Shown: piece after piece, positions 23,935 to 35,808 of the stretch | How positions within the stretch are numbered: position 1 is the first letter of the stretch | Layout: each line of letters opens with the position of its first letter | Assembly: GCA_904066235.2 (NCBI GenBank) | Contig: CAJFCV020000003.1 | Location: 9,672,001-9,736,000 of the forward strand | Direction: 5' to 3' | From: Bursaphelenchus xylophilus | Lineage: Eukaryota; Nematoda; Chromadorea; Rhabditida; Aphelenchoididae | DNA: 64,000 nt | The notes under the pieces: generated by a model | The model's input: only the letters and a program-made list of their open reading frames with translations | Told to the model about the DNA's origin: nothing | Databases searched by the model: none | Made by a program: the position numbers and the translations under genes

Positions 23935-26900
23935 ATGGCGGTGGATAGCGAGGACAGAAAGGGTGATGAGGATAAGGAGAGCGAGGAAATAATTGCGAAT
24001 GATGAGACGATACAGTATTTGGTAGAGATCCCGGAGGATGTGGAGAAAGTAAGTAAAAAAAGGACGACTTTTCGGGTCAGCGATGCTATGGATGGTGTCG
24101 GTTCGTCGCTGTATGCATGGCGGAGCCTAGGAGATGGCATAGTTAGCAGAAATAATAAGATTGGTCTGGATAGCTTGTCGTTTATTTTGAGGCTTTTTAC
24201 ATGTGCCACATCAATAATATCTAGAAAAAAGTTACGGATCTTCGTTTTTTGCTGCAAATTTTGGTTTTTTATATGTGACAATAACTCAAGATAAAGAAAA
24301 CTAACGTTAGTAATAGTTAAATTTAGAAAAAATAGACATATCTCAAGTCTTCGCCAAGTCTCCGCCGAGCCTTCTCCGGGCGTCCGCCGACCGTCCAACG
24401 GCTTTGCCAGGCCTCGTAGGCACTTTTTATAACCTTTTTTGGGCGTCCACTTGCCATACGCCCCGAATCGCTCGATTTTGCGTTGACCCGAACTGTCGTC
24501 GACCCGAAAAGTCAGGACGCGGAAAAATTTACAGTTGTCATTGTGTTGACTTCACATGTTTTTTTAGACAGGATTCAGTTTTCGCAAATTATGGGCCTTT
24601 ACTGGACCAGGCTTCTTGATGAGCATCGCGTATTTGGACCCCGGGAACATCGAGAGCGACCTTCAGTCGGGCGCTACGGCCCGTTATCAGGTTCGATCTT
24701 TGATCTTTGTTGAAAAATTGAAGCCCTAATTTTCAACGTCTTTTTTCGGCGATTTCAGCTGCTGTGGGTATTGCTCTTTGCCCATGTCCTCGGCTTTGCC
24801 CTACAATTACTCTCCGCCCAATTGGGCGTGGTCTCTGGCCGTCATATGGCCGAGGTAAGTCGAGAGCTGTATCCAAGATGGCCAAGATATGCGCTGTGGA
24901 TCATGGTGGAGATTGCGATTATTGGAAGTGACATGCAGGAAGTTATCGGTACAGCGGTAGCTATTTATATGCTGTCATATGGAAAGGTCTCGCTGCTGTT
25001 TGGCGTGCTGATAACAATGCTGGACACGCTGACTTTCTTGTTCATTGATCACTTTGGCTTCCGGAAATTGGAGGGATTTTTTGCATTTCTGATCGCGCTG
25101 ATGGCGATAACCTTTGGATTTGAAGTTAGTATTTCATTTTTAACAGCACGTAAAATTTTAAAAAAATTTGACAAAAAAATAATTTTTTTTAAAAAATTTG
25201 TTATTTTTTCAGTTTTTTATGGTCCAACCGGACGCCGTCGACCTTGCCAAAGGGATATTCATTCCATGGTGTTCGGGCTGTGGCCAAGAAGAATTCCTCC
25301 AAGGCGTTAGTGTTGTCGGCGCTGTCATCATGCCCCACAATTTGTATTTGCACTCAGCATTGGTGAAGAGTCGGAGAATCGACAGAAAGAGGAAGAAGGC
25401 TGTGGAAGAAGCGACATTTTACTATGGCGTCGAATCTGGGATCGCCTTAATTTGCTCGTTCATCATCAACATGTTCGTCGTGGGAGTTTTTGCTCATGGA
25501 CTCTACGACAAGTCCAATTTGGAAGTAGTAGGTTTTTAATATAATAGAAAATATGGCAAGTTCCTTTCGTAGCACGATCTTTATTATTGAGAAAGAATCT
25601 TTCTTTTGAATTTGATTTTTTTGAATTAGATAAGAGTTAAAAAACGTCATAGCCATCTCAATCGCAAGTGTGTAGTTTAGTGGTTGCAGCATTTTCGGGG
25701 TTTTTTTCAACGCATATCTTGGACTGCCGGGAACGGCCAAAAAAGAGAACCGACGAAAAAAGTAATAGACAGGGCTTGAATTTGGTATCTCAAAGATTAT
25801 GCCCTTAAGCCATACGTATTTTTGGAGAAGGTTAGAAATAAAGAAAACGTGCTGAAAATAGTCAAGCGTCCAGAAAATATTGATTCAAAAGACGGGCTGG
25901 CTTTTATTCATCCTCTTGAATAAAAAATGTTGCGAAATTTTGAGTTTACTTTGCTCCTTTTATTATACATATAAAGGTACTATTTACATGCCCTATAGCT
26001 CTAGAAATTACTTTTTGCGCTAAAGGGCGTATGAAAATTAGATTGATAAGCTACAATATTCAAAAAAAGAACTTATCTCTGTGCCTTACATGTTTATATT
26101 AGTAAATTGTGGGTTCGCTGACTGTTCCTGTTTTACTTTTCCAATCCCTTTTTCAGCGAGAAACCTGCAACAATCGAGATGTACTCGATCCCACTCTCTT
26201 CCCCATGGACAACTCTACTGTTGAAGCAGATCTCTATCGAGGCGGAATCTTTCTTGAATGCACTTTCGGCAAGGCAACCCTTATTGTTTGGGGAATTGGA
26301 ATCTTGGCCTCCGGGCAGTCCTCAACAATGACCGGAACTTATGCCGGCCAATTCGTCATGGAAGGATTTCTGCATATGAAATGGCCAAGATGGCGGAGAG
26401 TTATGGTCACTCGGTTGATTGCCATTATTCCGACGGTAGTTGTGACGTTGTTTGCTGAGGGAGTTAGGTCGTTGACTGGGATGAACGATCTCTTAAATTG
26501 TGTTCAAATGATTATTCTGCCGTTTGCGCTACTGCCGATCATCACTTTTACTGCAAATTATAATGTAATGTTCGAATATAAAACTGGAAAGTAAGTGAAG
26601 CCTTCATCTACTGCTTATGATAAAGTTTACAACTATATAAAAAGGAATTTTCAGAAAAACGCAATTTGCTGCGTTAACAGTGTCGTTAATTGTGATCGGA
26701 ATTAATTTGTACTTCTCAACGGGCATGATCTTCTCATGGTTTGGGACATCGTGGACAATCTACCTAATGTTAGCACCGCCTATTATCGTTTATGTTCTTT
26801 TTGTGATCTACTTATTTATTGTGTGCCTTCAGATTATGGGCATTTGCTCAACAAGAGTGTTAAATGTGAGTTGAGGAAGAATGACGTTAAAACCTCTATT

Positions 26901-27366
26901 ATTATAAAATTCTTAAACATTTTGGTGTGGACCTTGCAGAGATGGCTGAGATATTCAGTCATTTTCGTCGACGAGAGAGTTCGCTAAATGAGGAGAGTAA
27001 TCAGAGAGAGAAAAATTTTTGCTATACATAATCTCCGCCAATTTCTCGCGGAAAAAAGTGACTTTTGATGTTGACGTTGTCTTCTCCAATAGAAACAAGG
27101 CTGACGTTTTTTATGCATTGCACTCGCCAAGAAATGCTAAAAATCTCGGTTGTTTCTGCAAGGCGCTGGCCACATCATCTCGCCTAGAATGTTTATTCTC
27201 GACGATTGCAATGCAGATAGAATTACAGTAATTGTGTTTCTCCTTTCAGTTCAACTTCCTTCGAGCCGAACTTGGTACCATCTCGATAAAACCCCTTTGG
27301 CAGCCAGAATCACCGAATTCCTGCAGTGGAACAGCAATTGTTCCAACCCTGGCATCTCCTATTTAA
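23935..27366 (+). CDS. NRAMP/SMF divalent-metal (Mn/Fe) proton symporter
   Basis: Seven exons join in phase: 23935-24048, 24568-24690, 24759-25124, 25213-25527, 26157-26590, 26655-26865, 27250-27366 (559 aa, a normal NRAMP length). The ATG touches a TTTCTTTGTAG acceptor. The TM1 metal-site motif DPGN is in [13 protein letters not shown], and the TM6 motif MPHN is in [17 protein letters not shown]. The extracellular loop before TM8 ([15 protein letters not shown]) and the conserved [20 protein letters not shown] transport signature (TM8-TM9) are present. It should move Mn2+/Fe2+ into the cytoplasm with protons, as C. elegans SMF-1/2/3 do; which SMF it matches is not decidable here. Intron 1 carries repeat N and intron 6 a TIR-element fragment. 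A broken paralogue follows 0.4 kb downstream. Confidence 0.96.
24070..24520 (+). repeat. dispersed repeat family N, copy 4, in NRAMP intron 1
   Basis: The fullest copy, from GGATGGTGTCGGTTCGTCGC to GACCCGAAAAGTCAGGACGC, almost fills the intron. Confidence 0.65.
27030..27180 (-). repeat. interior fragment of the ~450 bp TIR element in NRAMP intron 6
   Basis: AAATCTCGGTTGTTTCTGCA and GCGGAAAAAAGTGACTTTTG resemble 49910-50035. The terminal repeats are absent. Confidence 0.45.
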
Positions 27367-27988
27367 TATTAATTGCTATTTCGGCGTCCATATACTACGT
27401 TCACAAATGTTGTTTAATAAACGTGTACATTTTTATGTTTTTGGCTCAAATTCATCCACAATTTCTTTGAGGTTCAAGCAGCCGCACCTTGTACCCAGAA
27501 GATATTTAATCACTAGCTAAACAAGTATTATCAATGACCTTATCAGATGATCAGCTGCAAAGAACCGAATATTTTTACATTTTCACAACTCCTCTTGCCA
27601 AGGGAACATTTTGTAGTCGGCTTATTGCTTATCGAACCGGAGAAAAAATGTTATTATTGCTCATAAACAGGTTGTTTTTTGTAAAATTCTGTACTATTTA
27701 AAAGGAAATGGATGCCTCGAAAATTTATGTTATGTAAATATTTTTGAGGTCGTTCGATCCTTTTTCTGCAATCGAAACTGAAATTTCAAAGAATACTGTA
27801 AAATGGATGACCGAAGGAGATCAACGGACCACGACAAGCCGTCGGAGATTGTTCCGGAAGATGATACCATAAATTATTTGGTCGAAATTCCAGAGGATGC
27901 TGAAAGGGCAAGCGTTTTATTTTATCGACCTTACTTATTTTATATATACTAAGCTTGCTCGAAAATGGAGTGAGCCAGAGCTCTCAAC

Positions 27989-28385
27989 CAGAGATTGCCA
28001 CGGTCAAAATTTTGGCTCCGGCTCTTTGCTCCCAGAGCCGGAGCCGAGGCCGAATTTGCAGCTCCGGCTCCGGCTCTTGGCTCCGCGCAAAATTTAAAAA
28101 GGCATCCGGCTCCGAATACCGGCTCCTATGCAAAATGTTTTTTTTTTAATATTTTTCCAAAAATAAAAGTTATTAGTGCAAGAGATCACACGGCCAACAT
28201 TTTTGCAGTCAAGTCACATCCTCCGCAGTGTTTTTCAAGCAATTTGGTTTAACAAGATCACGAAATTTTTACTTTTCTGACCGCTGGGAAGCCTGGCTCC
28301 GACTTTGGGCTCTGGCTCCCGGCTCGGAGCCGGAGCCGCTCAGAGCCGGAGCCAAGAGCCGGCTCCGGAGCCGTGGCAATCTCTG
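27989..28385. mobile_element. hAT-like MITE with GGAGCC repeats in NRAMP-pseudogene intron 1
   Basis: Perfect 15 bp terminal inverted repeats (CAGAGATTGCCACGG at 27989, its complement ending at 28385) are flanked by an 8 bp direct duplication CTCTCAAC (27981-27988 and 28386-28393). CAG-type ends and 8 bp duplications are hAT hallmarks. The interior is dominated by GGCTCC/GGAGCC repeats with no ORF. Confidence 0.88.
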
Positions 28386-30419
28386 CTCTCAACATTACAT
28401 TGTGTGGAAGGCTTTCAATAATACGTCTAGCAGAGATCTCATTATCGTCTAACACACCAAGAAAAACTCATTGTTTTCTCTTCTAGAAAGTTGTTAATAA
28501 TTTTATGCACGAACAAACCTTTTTGGATGCTTGACATTCAAAAGTCACCAACTTCTTCGCAGTCAGATTTGACTCTTCCGTTTTCAGCCTGGGTTCAGTT
28601 TCCGAAAGCTATGGGCCTTTACGGGGCCTGGCTTCTTGATGAGCATCGCCTATCTGGATCCTGGCAACATCGAAAGCGATCTGCAAGCAGGAGCTGTGGC
28701 TCGATATCAGGTAAAATTCCAAGCAAACCCTCATAGTACTGTAAATTTCTACAGCTTCTCTGGGTCCTTCTTTTCTCCCACGTCCTTGGCTTCACCTTGC
28801 AAAATTGCTGGCTGCGAGATTGGGCGTGGTATCCGGCCTTCATATGGCCGAAGTTAGCCGAGAATTGTATCCAAGATTCCCGCGATATTTCCTTTGGATT
28901 ATGGTCGAAATCGCGATTATTGGAAGCGATATGCAAGAAGTCATCGGGACCGCAGTAGCTATTTACATGTTATCGTATGGAAAGATTTCTCTGATCTTTG
29001 GAGTTCTAATCACCATGTTGGACACTTTGACATTCATGTTCATAGATCACTTTGGGTTCCGAAAACTGGAAGGATTTTTTGCTTTTTTGATTGCTGTTAT
29101 GGCTGTTACCTTTGGATTTGAAGTAAGTTTACAACTAGTCGAAAAGTCATAAACTTTCAAAAAAAAAATTTTTTTTGAAAAACAAATTTGATCGTATAAA
29201 ATGTCTTCAACGCCGAAAAGTCAGATATTTTTCCTAGGCATCTTTTGGAATGTTCCGAAGAGGTTTTTGTGTTTATTTTCAATCAAAGCTCAAATTGACG
29301 ATAATGTGACGAAGTGTTAACAAAATTATTGATTTTTGAAAATAGCAAAGCTTCGACAAAAGAATCATCAAATTAAATATATTTTTCAGTTCTTCACAGT
29401 CCAGCCGGATGCTGTCGACCTCGCCAAAGGCATGTTTATTCCATGGTGCCCGGGCTGTGGTCAACAGGAATTCCTGATGGGAATCAGCGTAGTTGGCGCC
29501 GTGATTCAGCCACATAATTTGTATCTGCATTCCGCGTTGGTTCGGACTCGAAAAATCGACCGAACAAAGAGCAAGGCCGTGGAAGAAGCTACATTTTATT
29601 ATTCGATTGAATGCGCAGTAGTGTTGTTCTGCTCGTTTATTATCAACATGTTTGTTCTTGGGGTCTTTGCTCATGGATTGTATGACAAGACCAATTTGGA
29701 AGTGGTAGGCGGGATTTTGGCAATAAAAGTATTGAGATAGTACTAATCACGACAAAAATTAACTAAACAAATATGTTTTTAAAATGTCTCTAGAAGGGTT
29801 TTGAAATAACGTATCAAAGCCTATAACTTAACGCTAATACATTCAGCGAGAATCCTGCAACAACCGAGATGTCCTGGATCCCACTCTTTTCCCCATGAAT
29901 AACGAGACTGTCAAAGCGGACCTCTACAAAGGCGGGATCTTCCTAGAATGCACATTTGGCAAGCTAGCCCTTATTGTTTGAGGAATTGGAATCTTGGCCT
30001 CCGGGCAATCCTCAACAATGACCGGAACTTATGCCGGCCAATTCGTCATGGAAGGATTTTTGCATATCACTTGGCCACGATGGCGTAGAGTAATGGTCAC
30101 TCGGCTTATTGCTATCGTCCCTACATTATTCGTTACTCTGTTCGCAAATGGCGTTAGATCGTTGACTGGGATGAATGATCTTTTGAATTGCGTCCAAATG
30201 ATTCAACTGCCATTTGCGTTGATTCCAGTGATCACTTTTACCGCAAATTCGAACGTCATGTTTAATTATCGGATTGGAAAGTAAGCGGTGACGCATTCTG
30301 ACTAGGTTGATTCAGAAAAACACAAGCTGCGGCGTTGGCAGTGGCGGTACTGGTTATCGCTATCAACTTGTACTTCTCCACTGACACTATTTTCTCATTC
30401 TTTGGGACAGCGTATACTA

Positions 30420-31435
30420 TTAGGTCTAAAAGTATGACTCCGCCGTTTTTTTGTTTTGCATTTTTTACAGGATGGAATATAATTTTGCAATTTCTGTTTA
30501 TATGCTATAAAAGGACGTTGAAAACGCTGTCTAATGATATATGCTTCGTACAGTGAGGCCTTATATGACGGTTTTTATAAAGCTTCAAAAATGATCAACT
30601 TCATCTTAAGAAAAGGTGACTTGCGGGAAACTTTATTCTGCACGTGTAATGTGAGGAAAAACGCCGATAACGCATCGAACGTTTACAGAAGCTTGTGCTA
30701 GTTGTTCCTTGAGTGGAAAAATCCGACGGGAATGGCTTCAACGGTTCAAAACCGGTGATCTTCACACCCATCCAAAAAATTTTAAGATGGAGATTATGCG
30801 ATAAAAACAATCCCCAGACGCAAAAAAAAGTTAGCCGTGAAGCTAAAGCTGACTCAGAAAGCAGTTTCACAGAGTCTGCAACAAAAGTGAAAGACGCAGG
30901 GAGCAAGGAGTTGGGTACCATATTAATTGACCTAAAACAATATGCAATATTCTGATGGAAAGACAGAAAAGAAATTCTTTTTGCCTCAATTCGTGACCGG
31001 GGGCAAACAATAAATGAATTTTGACAACAGTTACAGCCACCGGAATAAAAAAAATTATCCTGTTTTTTGGTCATTTCAGACTCTATGTTGAAAAACTGGC
31101 CAAGGCACGCTAGAACACCTAAGGTTAAAGGTCCTACCCTACCCGCTATACTCTTCTGACACCACACTTTCAGAATAACACTTGTTTCGACCGATGAAAC
31201 CCGATCTGAGGCAGCAGCGCTTCGCTGAATACAAAAATGTCCAAAATTGGCCCGATGAATAAATTGCCTCAAAACAAAAAATCGTTTTCACTGATGGTAT
31301 TGAAAAGTTGCTCAAATTGTGGGAAAATGTCGTAGTTAATAATGGTAATAATAATTAAACTTTAATGTAAAAATTTTTTGTTTTGATTAAAATTGTCAAG
31401 CCAAAAAAACGGCGGAGTCATACTTTTAGACCTAA
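30420..31435 (+). mobile_element. mariner-family transposon, degenerate, inserted in an NRAMP exon
   Basis: 34 bp perfect terminal inverted repeats start TTAGGTCTAAAAGTATGACT. A TA duplication flanks it (30418-30419, 31436-31437). Removing element plus one TA gives exon length 211, identical to exon 6 of the intact paralogue. Broken frames recall mariner transposase: EWLQRFKTGDL near the N-terminal helix-turn-helix region, VLPYPLYSSD for the YSPDL motif, and FTDGIEKLLKLWEN at the C-terminus. Shorter than a full mariner (~1.3 kb), with stops and deletions. Confidence 0.9.
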
Positions 31436-31763
31436 TACTTATCTTTTAATGGCTGCCCCAATTGTCATCTATGTTTTAGCAGTGGCATATTTATTTGTCG
31501 TTTGCCTTCAAGTCATGGGAGTCTGCACAAAGAAGATCTTTAACGTGAGGAAATTTACATTGTTGTAGTATTTTACACAACTTTTCAGTTCAATTTCCTT
31601 CGAGCTGAGCTTGGATCCATTTCTGTAAGGCCATTATGGCAGACGGAGTCTTCGCCAAGTGTCCATCTAGGAGCTTCATATAAATTGTAAAAAAATATAT
31701 GTTTTGTAGGGTCAGGAGCATCTACCAAATTTCCTACATTTTTCTACATGGCAAGCCACAATA

Positions 31764-32002
31764 GCGGACTTGATCCAACGGCAAAAAAACTTATTATTTT
31801 GCATCCGGATAGCATCAAAAAATGTAGCAAAATGCCTCCCTCTCCAAGTGAAAAAACTCCGATTTCAAAAGCGCGCTAACTCTTTTTGTGAGGGAAATGG
31901 TGCGCCTTTCAAAACGGAGTTGTTTAGTTGAGGCATTTTGCTACATTTATGATACTTCCCGGATGCAAAATGATACGTTTTTTGCCACTGTATCAGGTCC
32001 GT
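31764..32002. repeat. 240 bp palindromic foldback element
   Basis: GCGGACTTGATCCAACGGCA at the left pairs with TGCCACTGTATCAGGTCCGT at the right. The TTTTGCATCCGG and TGTAGCAAAATGCCTC blocks and an inner ACTCCG block pair too, so nearly the whole element folds on itself. Confidence 0.75.
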
Positions 32003-32692
32003 CACTGTACAACGATAAAAAATACACGATTAATATTTTTTCCAAGCCAAATTCAGATGCAAAAGTTTCTGAATGTGTGTACTTTCCTTATTATTATAGG
32101 ATCCTACAACCAAATAAGACATCCCTAGACTTCTCAGAACATATCCAATAAATTGTAAATATCAACTGATGCTTAACCCGTCAGAAAATTTTTCCTCATC
32201 GTTTAACTTTTTTCCGCTTTCTTTAAATACTTTTTCGTTCGTTGTAAGCAGAGACTCAACAAGTTGGCCTCGGGGGAATTGGAACAAACGGCACGATATC
32301 CTCGCAGAAAAATCGCGTATTTTTTATGTCGCTGTTTTCTTGGGGCCTCGTTTATTTCCGGCGCGAGAAGGAATTGCCTGGCGTCATTTGCTCGGGGAGG
32401 AGTTTGACCGGTCAATAAGATTGGATAATACGGTGAAATCTTTGTACATGACTCTCTTACAGGTGAACATGCCGATAAGAAATGATTTCTGGAGGTGCCA
32501 AGGATCATTGTTAGACAAAAATTAACCCCATTGATAACGAAAAGTTTATGACAATAAACTCTTTGGTACCTTGCGGTTTGTTGTATAGAAGTTTGAATAG
32601 ATTTTACTGCTGTAAATCTCATAAAAATTTATTTTTGACTCATCCTTGATTTCAAAGTAAACGTCCGCCATCCCTTATAACCGTAGTAAATC

Positions 32693-34560
32693 ATGCTCTC
32701 TATTACCGCCAGAAAATCCAATAAAATCTCTTTTAAACTTTCCAAAAACGATTAGTAATCTGATCCAGATAAATATTCATCAATCATGCTTCTCATCGCA
32801 TTATTACGAAGCTTCAAAATATTTCTTTTTTAATTTTGGGCACTTCAGAAAGCTTGTTTTCAAAGTGTACATGCCCCAAGGCACATGCAAGATAATGACC
32901 AGTGGCCATTATGGCCTCTAATAACTTTAGAGCCCATTTTGAAGGGATTTTCCAATTCGCCAAATGAGTTGGCCGAGGAAAAAACGAAGGATGTTGGTAG
33001 GTTTGAAGGGCACTTACTGATATGAAAACAACGTGTAAGACGTGTTATTTTTGTACAGACAGACCTCTGTAAAATGAAGCACAAAGTACCAAAAAATTAT
33101 TTTTTATAGAAAGTGTTTGTTGTACGATAATTTTTGCCAAAAAAATGACTCTTAAAACCTCTGAAATTGCTCGTTATAGACAGGTTTTGTTGTACAGGAA
33201 TTTTTTGCAAAGTGGTTATTTTTTATTGTAAAATTTACCCCTATCTTTGGCGTTACATCATCCATAAAAGTGCACAAAGTTTCCCTTTGTCGTGAAATTA
33301 CTGTCCATAAATCGCTTCTGAATTGTTTTTTGGGTTCATTTTCGCTGTCCAGGGACCCTTTTTCGCGGATTCAGAAACAAGTTGGAGGAGGGAAAAGAAG
33401 AAGATTGACGGATTTTGCCTTTTTCGACTACAGAACTCGAAAAGTCAGCCGAATCGGAGAGTTTTTTGTTTCTTCAGCCCGTCCTCCTTCCGCGGCACGT
33501 GACTGTTTATTTGCAGGGTTTTTCGAGGTTAAAGAGGTAATCGAGGGGATTCCGGAGGATTCAGAGACAATAAGAAGTTGGGGCTTCAATTTTTTGTTGT
33601 TTACAAATGGCTTCAGTTTTTGTTGTTTACGCCTAGATCCCTTATCTGAAAGGTGATGAGATTATTTCAAGCACTTATATAACTATGGCCAACATAGCGC
33701 GAGGATGAAAAATTTGAATAAAATGAACTCGTGAGCTCGCATTTTGAAAACTTTCTTTGTAAATTGACTAGTACAAAAATGTCCTTTTCTGAACGCCTCT
33801 CACCTCTGATTTTTTATAAACATCCCTTGTTGTAAGCAGACACATTTTGGCCTCGGATTTATTCTTGAGACTTCTGAAATTGTTTGTCATAGAAAAGTTT
33901 TGTTGTACAAGAGTCTGTTGTACTAACGTTCCAGGGTTATCGTTAGCAAAGGGAACAGCTAAAACTTTACTGTAGAACATCTTCTCTTCTTTCGTATTTT
34001 CTCGTATGAAAAACGCTAGTGAATTTATTTAGAATTCTAGTCATGCAACTTCCGAGATTCTTTTTGATACACGGGCAGCAAATAGCGTCTCGCGAACTTG
34101 CCTCAAATTTGGTACTTTGGCGTACCATGTGGTTAAGAACTTTGTTTTTTTATGCTGATGAGCGCTTGCTCTAATTTTTATATAACAGATTCTTATACAA
34201 GATTCTTATTAGCCCTTTCAATCTAATTGTAGCGCTCGTTTTTTCCTCGGCCAACTCATTTGGCCAATTGGAAAATCCCTTCAAAATGGGCTCTAGAGTT
34301 ATTAGAGGCCATGCGGAGAGATGAAAAGTAATGGCCACTGGTCATTATCTCTCGCATGTGCCTTGGGGCATGTAAACTTAGGAAACAATCTTTTTGAAGT
34401 GCTAAAAATATAAAAAGAAATAGTTTGAAGCTTCCTAATAATGCTATGGGTAGTATGATTGATGAATATTCGTCTGTATCCGATTACTAATCGTTTTTGA
34501 AAAGTATAAAAGAGATTTTATTGGATTTACCACCGGTAAAACAGACCATGATTTACTACA
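32693..34560. repeat. 1.9 kb element with ~300 bp inverted ends
   Basis: GTAGTAAATCATG at 32693 pairs with CATGATTTACTAC ending at 34560. Arms continue through ATTGATGAATATT, TGCCCCAAGGCACATGC and TTGGCCGAGGAAAAAACG. The interior (32995-34240) holds two direct copies of a TTTTGTTGTACA-containing block and no convincing gene. Confidence 0.75.
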
Positions 34561-35808
34561 CCAGCTGAAATGGAAAACTTTTTTATGATTACTATGATTT
34601 TGCAGTATCCAGAGCCCTTTTTCCCCGTTCTTGTGACAAAATCAGCCCTGTTTTTTGACTTCGAACCTCGGACTTTGCAAATCTTCTTGGATCTCATTAA
34701 AAATTGAGTTGAAAAAATTTGCCGAGACCAAAACATCTGTGTTATAACGACACGAAAAGAAGAATCGGCTTCATTTCGTGACGGCTGAATACAATTATTC
34801 AAATTGGGGTGAGTGAAAAAAATGAGTGGTTTTAGATTTATTGAATTTGTATACAGTTGAGCTGGATTTGGGAGATTTTTGGGATACAGGGATTTTCGAG
34901 ATTTTTAAAGAGTTTGTAGGGTTACTGTAGGTGAATTTAGACTTTTTGGGCAGTTTAATAATTCTTTTGGCATGGTGGTCTTATAAATCGTCTGCTTGTT
35001 TATAAATTTGCATAATTGGGATAAATTATGCAAATTTATTGTTCTTATTTTACAACCTCAAAGGCCATCTTATTTGAAAGAAATTTTCATACTCTCTAAT
35101 ATGAAAATCTTTAAATTTGCATAGATTATGCAGATTCGCATTTTTTCTTTTAAGACATTAAAATGTCATAAGAATTTAATACCCCGTATTTTACAAACTT
35201 CCAAGATATTTGTTAGCCTATAATAAGTTTAGTTTTAGTATGCACAATTTATGCAGACTTCTCCAAATTTTCATTTCCACATTCATTTATTTTGCTGACA
35301 ATTTGCTCGCCATTTTTACGGTCCATTAAAATGTCGGGGCGACGTCGTTTTTTTTAGGTTCAATTTTTGGAAGCGATCCTTCTGGGAGGTCACTTTCCGT
35401 GCTCCAATTGCGGCGAGTTATTCTCGGTTATGTAAACCGCTTGGTCATTTTTTTCACTTTCGTTTCGAACCTAGAACTAATATCATGTTTTATGATGATG
35501 AAGGGAAAATAAAACGGTTAAATTTTTGCCCAAATTTATGTAAAGTCATTTTGCGGAACTTTGGTTAATTTTGTGACGGTTTTTAAAAATTTGAATAAAT
35601 CCATTAAATAGGAGTGGACGTATTTTAAAATGACTCTTCTATGCGCGGAAGATATTTCAGATCTCGAGAAACAAACTTTTTGTAGGTTGCAAACAACTAC
35701 ATTACAATTTTGATGCTTTGGAAGCGAATTTTTGGCACATAACATCGGCTTTCTTTCACTTCACAATTTGGAATCACAACATAAAAATATTATTTTCTTG
35801 TCATCACA
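34561..35808. other. intergenic, nothing recognised
   Basis: AT-rich sequence upstream of the cysteine-rich protein gene; no exon or clear repeat seen. Confidence 0.5.

Larger units (their letters stand above)
27803..31690 (+). pseudogene. NRAMP/SMF paralogue, disrupted
   Basis: Seven exons map one-to-one onto the intact gene: 27803-27907, 28588-28710, 28755-29122, 29390-29704, 29847-30280, 30316-31544 (interrupted), 31589-31690. There are three independent lesions. Exon 3 is 368 bases instead of 366, with 2 extra bases at the A-run 28801-28804. The codon TGG of exon 5 is TGA at 29979-29981. A 1016 bp mariner element sits inside exon 6. Exon 4 carries QPHN in place of the metal-binding MPHN motif. 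Intron 1 starts GCAAGC, a GC-AG intron. Elsewhere the protein is close to the intact paralogue, so loss of function is recent. Confidence 0.93.

Noticed and set aside
30601..31272. 223-codon minus-strand ORF inside the mariner insertion
   Set aside because: It is antisense to the broken transposase frames and carries no recognisable domain.
33270..33656. 128-codon ORF inside the 1.9 kb inverted-end element
   Set aside because: No transposase motif and low-complexity composition; cannot be supported.
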